Origin: Cacconaster sp045114175
GTDB taxonomy: Bacteria; Bacteroidota; Bacteroidia; Bacteroidales; UBA932
Assembly: GCA_045114175.1 (NCBI GenBank)
Contig: JBGUJZ010000006.1
Location: 79,646 to 143,645 of the forward strand
Direction: 5' to 3'
DNA length: 64,000 nucleotides
Shown here: one piece after another, positions 57,594 to 64,000 of the stretch
Layout of the letters: each line of letters opens with the position of its first letter
Numbering within the stretch: position 1 is the stretch's first letter
Notes under the pieces: generated by a model
What the model saw: only the letters and a program-made list of their open reading frames with translations
The model's database searches: none
What the model was told of the DNA's origin: nothing
Made by a program: the position numbers and the translations under genes

Positions 57594-57664
57594 TGAGATA
57601 TGGTGTAATGGCAGCACTAGAGATTTTGGTTCTCCCAGTCCAGGTTCGAATCCTGGTATCTCAA
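57594..57664 (+). tRNA. tRNA-Gln (anticodon TTG)
   Basis: A full cloverleaf: acceptor TGAGATA/TATCTCA (7 perfect pairs), D-stem GTGT/GCAC, T-arm CCAGG-TTCGAAT-CCTGG. The anticodon loop TTTTGGT gives TTG at positions 34-36 (reads CAA). The outermost pair of the anticodon stem (27-43) is A-C, a mismatch. CCA is not encoded and must be added after transcription. Confidence 0.93.
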
Positions 57665-57842
57665 CATTAATACTAAACTGCACTATTTTGGAACCTCCGA
57701 GTTGCAATACCCCGCTGATCAGTGACAGCCCCGACGGGCCGTTACGATGCTCCGTGCAGCGTTTTCACCCGAACACACGCAACGCAGCCACCCCGGAAAA
57801 GGGCGGTCGCCGCGTCATATAACCCGAACATTTCAACCATTT

Positions 57843-58481
57843 ATGGCACTATACCTTACCAAAGAACTTGACAATGACGCCAAAATTTATGTTTGGCACA
57901 TTACGGAGTCCGAACAGGAACTCAGGGAGAACACGTCCATCCCAGACGATGAACTCGAAGAACTGACGTTCCTCAAAAGCGAAGCCCGCCGGAAGGAGAA
58001 ACTGGCGGAGCGGGCCCTGCTCAACACCATTTTTGAAGACGAGCGGGTCTATCTGGGCCACCATGACAACGGCAAGCCTTATCTCCAAAACCTCGCCACC
58101 GAGATCAGCATCTCGCACACCAACGACTATGTGGCCATCATCCTGCATCCCGACGAGGCCCTGGGCATCGACATCGAGCGGCTGGACCGCGACTTCTCGG
58201 CCGTAGAGAAGAAAGCTCTCTCCGAGGATGAGCTGGACGATCTTTCCGACCGTCACCGCTCTCTGCAGTTGGCCATCTACTGGTGCGCCAAGGAAGCCAT
58301 CTACAAACGTATGTCCATTAACGGCGTGGACTTCGCCGAGCAGATCGAGGTGGAGCGCTTCAACCCGCACGACGAGGGCGAGATCGATGCCACCTTCTAC
58401 TACAAGGACGGCACGGAAGAGGAGTTTGAACTGGAGTACATGACTTTTGACAACCACGTAATGGTTTGGGTGGTAGGTTAA
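57843..58481 (+). CDS. 4'-phosphopantetheinyl transferase (Sfp-type)
   Basis: A 212-residue enzyme that transfers phosphopantetheine from CoA to a carrier protein. Signatures are the ISHTNDYVAIIL start of the core, GIDIERL (magnesium-binding Asp/Glu) and the WCAKEAIYK (W-x-x-KEAxxK) helix. It belongs to the Sfp-type rather than AcpS by its length and double core. The ATG at 57843 is chosen because the family fold begins there; longer in-frame starts run through the tRNA-proximal gap. tyrS begins 1 nt after its stop, so they share a transcript. The 178-nt gap after the tRNA contains no gene I can support. Confidence 0.9.
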   Translation: MALYLTKELDNDAKIYVWHITESEQELRENTSIPDDELEELTFLKSEARRKEKLAERALLNTIFEDERVYLGHHDNGKPYLQNLATEISISHTNDYVAIILHPDEALGIDIERLDRDFSAVEKKALSEDELDDLSDRHRSLQLAIYWCAKEAIYKRMSINGVDFAEQIEVERFNPHDEGEIDATFYYKDGTEEEFELEYMTFDNHVMVWVVG

Positions 58482-58482
58482 T

Positions 58483-59772
58483 ATGAAAAACTTTGTAGAA
58501 GAACTCAAGTGGCGCGGGATGATCCACGACATCACCCCGGGTACGGAAGAAGAACTGAAGAAGGGCCCCATGTCGGCCTATGTGGGTATCGACCCCACGG
58601 GCGACAGCCTGCACATCGGCCACCTCGTGAGCATTATGATCCTGAAGCACTTCCAGGCCTGCGGCAACAAGCCCTTCGCCCTGGTGGGTGGCGCCACCGG
58701 CATGATCGGCGACCCCTCGATGAAGAGTGCGGAGCGCAACCTGCTGGACGAGGCCACCCTCGCGCACAACGTGGAGTGCATCAAAGCCCAGCTCTCCCGC
58801 TTCCTGGATTTCGAGAGCGACGCGCCCAACAAGGCCGAACTCGTGAACAACTACGACTGGATGAAGGACTACACCTTCATCAACTTCACCCGCGATATCG
58901 GCAAACTCATCACGGTCAACTACATGATGAGCAAGGATTCCGTGAAGAAGCGCCTCAGCCGCGATTCGAGCGAGGGCATGAGCTTCACCGAATTCACCTA
59001 CCAGCTGCTGCAGGGCTATGATTTCCTCTGGCTCTACCAGCACCGCGACGTCCACCTGCAGCTCGGCGGCGCGGACCAGTGGGGCAACATCACCACCGGT
59101 GCGGAGCTCATCCGCCGCGTGCTGGGCAAAGAGGCGCACGCCCTGACCTGCCCGCTGATCACCAAGGCGGACGGCGGCAAGTTCGGCAAGACCGAAAAGG
59201 GCAACATCTGGCTCGACGCGGAGCGCACCAGCCCCTACCAGTTCTACCAGTTCTGGCTGAATGTCAGCGACGTGGATGCCGAGCGCTATATCAAGATCTT
59301 CACGATGCTCGACCGCGAGACCATCGAGTCCGCCATCGAGAACCACCGCGCCTGCCCGGAGCGCCGCGAGCTCCAGAAACTGCTGGCGCGCGAGGTGACC
59401 GTCATGGTCCACGGCGAGGCGGAATACGAGAATGCCGTCAAGGCCTCCCAGATGCTCTTTGGCAAGGCCACGGCCGACGACCTCCGCAGCCTGGACGAAA
59501 AGACCTTCCTGGCCGTGTTCGACGGCGTCCCCACCTTCGAAATCAGCCGCGCCGACCTGCCGCTGAACATCCTCGAAGCGCTGGCCGTCCGCACCCAGGT
59601 CTTCCCCTCCAAGGGCGAGGCCCGCAAGATGATCCAGGGCAACGGCTTCTCCGTCAACAAAGAGAAGTTCACCGACCCGAACGGCAGCCTCACGGAGGCC
59701 GACATCATCGACGGTAAGTACATTCTGGTCCAGAAGGGCAAGAAAGACTATTACATCCTAATCGTTCGTTAA
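58483..59772 (+). CDS. tyrS: Tyrosine--tRNA ligase
   Basis: Class I synthetase, 429 residues. The ATP-binding HIGH motif is LHIGHL (about 45-50), with YVGIDPTG before it. The tyrosine pocket carries the QLGGADQWGNITTG segment. The KMSKS equivalent reads KFGKTEKG (KFGKS to KFGKT, known in bacteria). The C-terminal S4-like domain has VRTQVFPSKGEARKMIQGNGFSVN. It lies in an operon with the PPTase (1 nt upstream) and rbfA (12 nt downstream). Confidence 0.98.
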   Translation: MKNFVEELKWRGMIHDITPGTEEELKKGPMSAYVGIDPTGDSLHIGHLVSIMILKHFQACGNKPFALVGGATGMIGDPSMKSAERNLLDEATLAHNVECIKAQLSRFLDFESDAPNKAELVNNYDWMKDYTFINFTRDIGKLITVNYMMSKDSVKKRLSRDSSEGMSFTEFTYQLLQGYDFLWLYQHRDVHLQLGGADQWGNITTGAELIRRVLGKEAHALTCPLITKADGGKFGKTEKGNIWLDAERTSPYQFYQFWLNVSDVDAERYIKIFTMLDRETIESAIENHRACPERRELQKLLAREVTVMVHGEAEYENAVKASQMLFGKATADDLRSLDEKTFLAVFDGVPTFEISRADLPLNILEALAVRTQVFPSKGEARKMIQGNGFSVNKEKFTDPNGSLTEADIIDGKYILVQKGKKDYYILIVR

Positions 59773-59784
59773 AACCCATCCATC

Positions 59785-60132
59785 ATGGAAGCACCCCAGT
59801 CCACCCGTCAGCTCAAAGTAGCCCGTGAAATCCAGCGCGACCTCGCAGAAATCATCCGCAGCCGCGGAATGGCCGCCTACGACGGCGCCATGGTGACGGT
59901 GAGCGGGGTCAAGATCAGCTCCGACCTGGCGCAGGCCCGCGTCTATGTGAGCATCTTCCCGTCGGCCAAGCAGAAGCCGGTGATGGAGAAACTGGAGAAC
60001 GAGAACCACGCCCTGCGCGGCGCACTCGGCCGGATGGTGGCCAAGCAGCTCCGGATCGTGCCGGAACTGGAATTCTTCCTCGACGACTCGTTGGATTACG
60101 TCGAGCACATTGACGAACTGCTCAAAAAGTGA
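59785..60132 (+). CDS. rbfA: 30S ribosome-binding factor A
   Basis: RbfA helps late 30S assembly near helix 1 of 16S rRNA. The 115-residue protein has the family core STRQLKVAREIQRDLAEIIRSRG, VTVSGVKISSDLAQARVYVSIF and the C-terminal LRIVPELEFFLDDSLDYVEHIDELL. Its stop shares a base with the next gene (TGATG), so the permease gene is coupled to it. Confidence 0.95.
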   Translation: MEAPQSTRQLKVAREIQRDLAEIIRSRGMAAYDGAMVTVSGVKISSDLAQARVYVSIFPSAKQKPVMEKLENENHALRGALGRMVAKQLRIVPELEFFLDDSLDYVEHIDELLKK

Positions 60133-61340
60133 TGAACCTGCCGGGTTTCATAGCCAGGCGGTATCTCTTTGCCCGGAAGTCGCACAATGTCATCAACATT
60201 GTCTCCGGCATCTCGGCGGCCGGCATCGCCACGGGGTGCGCGGCGCTTATCATCATCCTCAGCATCTACAACGGATTCGATTCGATTATCCGCTCGCTCA
60301 GCGACAGCCATACGCCGGACCTGCTGATCCAGTCGGCCGACGGGCGGCGGTTCAATCCGGATGCGGAACCCGTCGCGGCGCTGCGCGCGGAACCCGGTGT
60401 GCGCACCATCTGTGGCACGTTGGAAGAGAAGGTTTACCTGCGTTACGGCGAGCGGCAGTGCGTGGCCACGGCAAAAGGGGTAGATGTTGAATACCAGCAG
60501 GTTACCGGACTGCAAGACTACCTGACGGAAGGAACCTTCACCTTGGTGGACAGCACCGACCGGCCCGGTGCGGTGATCGGCCGCACGCTGGCGCTCGAAC
60601 TCGGGTTGCGCCCGGTCTTCCTCACGCCGCTGGAGGTCTGGTTCCCTTCGCGCACCGCGGAAATCTCGCTGCTCGATCCCTTCTCCGCGCTGCACCGCGA
60701 AGTGCTGGAGCCGTGCGGCATCGTCTCGCTGGAGCAGGCCTTTGACAAGAAATACGTCTTCGTGCCGCTGGCCACCCTCCGCACGCTGCTCGAAGAGCCC
60801 GAAAATGTCTCGGCCGTTGAGGTTTACTTCGCCCCGGAGGCCCTCTCGCGCAGCGGACTGGTCCCGGCCGCGCGGCAGAAACAGATTGCGGCTTCGCTGG
60901 GCCCCGGCTACACGGTCAAGAACCGCCACCAGCAGAATGACACCATCTATAAGTTGCTCTCCTACGAGAAGATAGCTATCTACGTGATCCTGCTCTTCAT
61001 CGTGCTGATTATCTCCTGCAACATCTTCGGCTCACTCTCCATGCTGGTCATCGAAAAGCAGGCCGACGTGCAGATTCTCGAATCGATGGGGGCCGACCGC
61101 AAACTCACGCGCGGAATCTTCGTCCGCGAAGGGTGGTACATCTCGCTGCTCGGGGTGGCCATCGGCACGGCCGTGGGGCTGCTGGTCTGCCTCCTGCAGC
61201 AGCAGTTCGGCTTTGTCAAGATGCCCGGCAACTTCGTGGTGGACGCCTACCCTGTGGTTGTCCGCTGGGCCGACGTCCTGATCACCGTCGCCTCCGTCTC
61301 CCTGATCGGCTGGCTCGCCGCCCGCCTCGCCCGCGCCTGA
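60132..61340 (+). CDS. LolC/LolE-like ABC transporter permease
   Basis: A 402-residue inner-membrane permease of the LolC/LolE group. It has the N-terminal FIARRYLFARKSHNVINIVSGISAAGIATGCAALIIILSIYNGF (first membrane helix), a large periplasmic domain (~50-270), and three C-terminal membrane helices (IYVILLFIVLIISCNIFGSLSMLVIEKQADVQILESMGA is family-typical). With LolD it would extract outer-membrane lipoproteins from the inner membrane; the lolD gene in this window (42708) is distant. The start ATG at 60132 overlaps the rbfA stop. Confidence 0.9.
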   Translation: MNLPGFIARRYLFARKSHNVINIVSGISAAGIATGCAALIIILSIYNGFDSIIRSLSDSHTPDLLIQSADGRRFNPDAEPVAALRAEPGVRTICGTLEEKVYLRYGERQCVATAKGVDVEYQQVTGLQDYLTEGTFTLVDSTDRPGAVIGRTLALELGLRPVFLTPLEVWFPSRTAEISLLDPFSALHREVLEPCGIVSLEQAFDKKYVFVPLATLRTLLEEPENVSAVEVYFAPEALSRSGLVPAARQKQIAASLGPGYTVKNRHQQNDTIYKLLSYEKIAIYVILLFIVLIISCNIFGSLSMLVIEKQADVQILESMGADRKLTRGIFVREGWYISLLGVAIGTAVGLLVCLLQQQFGFVKMPGNFVVDAYPVVVRWADVLITVASVSLIGWLAARLARA

Positions 61341-61350
61341 GAGAGAAGTT

Positions 61351-61381
61351 TTTGGTTTTCTTTAATAATTTATTAAATTTG
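61351..61381 (+). promoter_or_regulatory. Consensus promoter of the AAA/DUF4143 gene
   Basis: TTTG (61351-61354), 19-nt spacer and TAAATTTG (61374-61381), a full -33/-7 match. The ATG is 60 nt downstream. Confidence 0.7.
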
Positions 61382-61441
61382 TACCCAGGTTCCCGAATTT
61401 CATAGGAAAATCGGACTTAATCACCATATAATTTAATATAC

Positions 61442-62581
61442 ATGTATAAGCGAATCTTCGACATAGAAAACCAACTGGATGAAGGAATGTTCCTCTTTGG
61501 AGCACGCCAGGTGGGCAAATCCACACTCTTGAAGGAACGATTCCCGGACGCCATCTACTATGACCTGCTGATTGATTCGGTCCGCAAGGCGTTCAAGCGC
61601 AACCCGGACTCATTCAGGGAGGCGCTGCTTGCCAAACCTACCGGAACGCTGGTGATTGTAGATGAAATCCAGAAAGTGCCCGAACTGCTGGATGCCGTCC
61701 ATTGGCTGATGGTGAACCGGGGCCTGCATTTCATTCTCAGCGGTTCAAGCGCCAGGAAACTCAAGAAGTCCGGAGCCAACACCCTCGGAGGCCGGGCGAA
61801 TCCCAGGACACTGTTTCCTCTCGTCTGGAAGGAGGTAACGGATTTCCAGATAGACAAGGCTGTCCAGAACGGAATGATTCCCCGTCATTATATGGCAGAT
61901 GATGCCACGGACCGGCTGGAGGGATATGTGGAGGTCTATCTTCGTGAAGAAATCCGTGACGAAGCCGCCGTCCAGGACGCCGAAGCATTTGAACAGTTTA
62001 TGGAAGCAGCCGCCATTTCTGACGGTGAGATGATCAACTATGCCAATATCGCCAGCGACTGCGGTGTTGCGGCAAAGACCGTCAAGGCTTACTATCAGAT
62101 TCTGAAAGACACCCTGATGGGATATGAGATTCCGGCCTACACGAAGGTGGTCAAGCGGAAAGTGGTCCAGGCCCCTAAGTTTTACTATTTTGACGTGGGG
62201 CTGGCCAACTACCTGATGGGCAGGTACCACCTCAAGCGTGGCTCTGACGATTACGGACATGCTTTCGAGCACTTTGTTATGCAGGAAATCATAGCTTATC
62301 GCGGGTACTACCGCCGCAGGGAGAAGATATCCTACTGGCACACCTACAACAACCAGGAAGTGGACGCCGTCATTGGTGATGCCAAAGTGGCCATTGAGAT
62401 TAAATCCAGCGAGGAGGTGAAAACCCGCCACAAGAACGGACTGAAGGCCTTCAAGGAAGAGCATCCGGACTGCCGCTTGATTCTCGTTTCCCTTGACCCG
62501 ATTACCCGGCCGTCCGGAGACATTGAACTTCTCTATGTCTATGATTTCCTGAAGATGCTCTGGAACGGTGAAATCTTCTGA
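61442..62581 (+). CDS. AAA-type ATPase with DUF4143 domain
   Basis: A 379-residue protein: Walker A FGARQVGKSTLL (19-30), Walker B LVIVDEIQK (about 70-78), a sensor region (HFILSGSSARKLKK), a winged-helix-like middle, and a DUF4143 nuclease-like C-terminus (SYWHTYNNQEVDAVIGDAKVAIEIKSSEEVKTRHKNGLKAF) with the restriction-endonuclease-type E...D...EIK pattern. The family is widespread in archaea and bacteria. Its biological role is not settled; proposals include mobile-element or defence functions. It has its own consensus promoter, and an AT-rich orphan gene follows. Confidence 0.88.
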   Translation: MYKRIFDIENQLDEGMFLFGARQVGKSTLLKERFPDAIYYDLLIDSVRKAFKRNPDSFREALLAKPTGTLVIVDEIQKVPELLDAVHWLMVNRGLHFILSGSSARKLKKSGANTLGGRANPRTLFPLVWKEVTDFQIDKAVQNGMIPRHYMADDATDRLEGYVEVYLREEIRDEAAVQDAEAFEQFMEAAAISDGEMINYANIASDCGVAAKTVKAYYQILKDTLMGYEIPAYTKVVKRKVVQAPKFYYFDVGLANYLMGRYHLKRGSDDYGHAFEHFVMQEIIAYRGYYRRREKISYWHTYNNQEVDAVIGDAKVAIEIKSSEEVKTRHKNGLKAFKEEHPDCRLILVSLDPITRPSGDIELLYVYDFLKMLWNGEIF

Positions 62582-62646
62582 CCCTCCGCCCGCCTCACCC
62601 GCTGAGGTAACATTTGATATTCTGGTTTATTTTCCTTATTTTTAGA

Positions 62647-63087
62647 ATGAAACAGTTATCGATAAAAGCCCTATTTAAAAGTGTTGCTCATATCGCAGGT
62701 TGGACAATAGTAGGCGTTATAACGGTAACACTATGGTTTAATATTATCATTGGATTAATATGGGATGACTCAAAAAGCCTGGGAGGGTGGTATAGATACG
62801 ACAGGGAAAACTATGGAGTCTTTAAAAAGATTTATATAGATGGTGGACCGGTAGTTTTGGAAGGATATATGACTAAATATGGTTACGACAGAAAGAACAT
62901 CATCCTGCTTACTAGGGATTTAAAAACATGTGATACCGTATACTGGATTGTTACGAAGTCTTCCGGTGATACAATCTCTTTTAGAGATTCATTGCAGTTT
63001 GCCGCAGAATTAGCTGACAGGGGAATAGATTTGGAATTTAAAGAACTCTCCAGATACGTCAATCCATATAACAGGTATGAGAAATAA
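62647..63087 (+). CDS. Hypothetical membrane-anchored protein, AT-rich
   Basis: A 146-residue protein with one N-terminal membrane helix (about 15-38) and a soluble C-terminal part containing YWIVTKSSGDTISFRDSLQFAAELADRGI. The pattern faintly resembles the small DUF3997-type domains (YxIxxK...GPx...F), but I cannot assert it. Base composition is much more AT-rich than the flanks. It follows the AAA/DUF4143 gene by 65 nt. The start is taken at the ATG 62647; a TTG 33 nt upstream would add only hydrophobic residues. Confidence 0.55.
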   Translation: MKQLSIKALFKSVAHIAGWTIVGVITVTLWFNIIIGLIWDDSKSLGGWYRYDRENYGVFKKIYIDGGPVVLEGYMTKYGYDRKNIILLTRDLKTCDTVYWIVTKSSGDTISFRDSLQFAAELADRGIDLEFKELSRYVNPYNRYEK

Positions 63088-63101
63088 TCTGTAAGTTTGC
63101 T

Positions 63102-63109
63102 ATCTTTGC
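63102..63109 (+). promoter_or_regulatory. -7 box (TATCTTTG) of sufB
   Basis: TATCTTTG ends 8 nt before the sufB ATG; no Shine-Dalgarno sequence is seen. Confidence 0.6.
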
Positions 63110-63117
63110 CCTCCCAA

Positions 63118-64000
<883 letters not shown>

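Noticed and set aside
57665..57842. Extended N-terminus of the PPTase starting at 57747
   Set aside because: The extra 32 residues have no similarity to the family and no promoter or ribosome site favours them; the family fold starts at the ATG 57843.

Overview
The window is a GC-rich stretch of a Bacteroidota chromosome, most likely Bacteroidales. The evidence is SusC/SusD paralogues, a type V (fimbrillin) pilus locus, repeated promoters with the TAnnTTTG -7 box and, in several cases, a TTTG -33 box, the Bacteroidota EF-G2 paralogue, and weak or absent Shine-Dalgarno sequences. An uncultured gut-type lineage is plausible, but species identity cannot be read from the sequence alone. The window is gene-dense and no gap reaches 300 bp. 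No CRISPR array, transposase, integrase or rRNA gene was seen. One tRNA (Gln, TTG) is present. mutS (left edge) and sufB (right edge) are cut by the window boundary.

Layout. 1-4.6 kb: mutS (-), a serine-hydrolase-fold protein that has lost its catalytic motifs, rsmA with a palindrome inserted in frame, and msrC (-). 4.7-10.7 kb: a susC/susD pair plus a lipoprotein with an internally duplicated domain, closed by a strong terminator. 10.7-19.8 kb: an N-formylglutamate-amidohydrolase-like lipoprotein, an EEP-family hydrolase, thyA-folA-SNF symporter, ychF, a two-domain SGNH protein and aspS, closed by a terminator. 19.9-30.8 kb: a seven-gene fimbrial operon (OmpA/DUF3575, DUF5119, three fimbrillins, an Mfa2/FimB-like subunit and a giant DUF4906 tip-like protein). 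30.8-35 kb: SGNH hydrolase, TfoX-like protein, small envelope proteins, an intergenic diverged tandem repeat and a histidine phosphatase. 35-40.5 kb (-): an operon encoding a single-frame glycerate kinase/RNase HII fusion, an Mrp ATPase and a TonB-dependent-receptor-like barrel. 40.6-44.4 kb: EF-G2, LolD and a TrmN6-like methyltransferase carrying two in-frame insertions. 44.6-48.1 kb: split transketolase, ECF sigma factor, a membrane protein (possible anti-sigma) and a Spy-like periplasmic protein. 48.4-54.6 kb: AT-rich orphan lipoprotein, lepA, a zinc-ribbon membrane protein and a very large envelope protein. 54.7-56.5 kb: two tandem lipoproteins plus a radical SAM/SPASM enzyme. 56.7-64 kb: phosphodiester glycosidase, tRNA-Gln, PPTase-tyrS-rbfA-lolC/E-like operon, an AAA/DUF4143 ATPase, an AT-rich orphan and sufB.

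Most promising observations: the glycerate kinase-RNase HII fusion; the compact radical SAM plus two-lipoprotein cassette with its own consensus promoter; short palindromic DNA elements inserted in frame into two RNA methyltransferase genes (rsmA, trmN6); a family of GGCTA...TAGCC hairpins found in two intergenic regions; a shared TAAACGTAA-type motif in front of aspS, mrp and the transketolase C-subunit gene; and several genes whose start codon lies only 5-8 nt past the -7 box, suggesting leaderless mRNAs.
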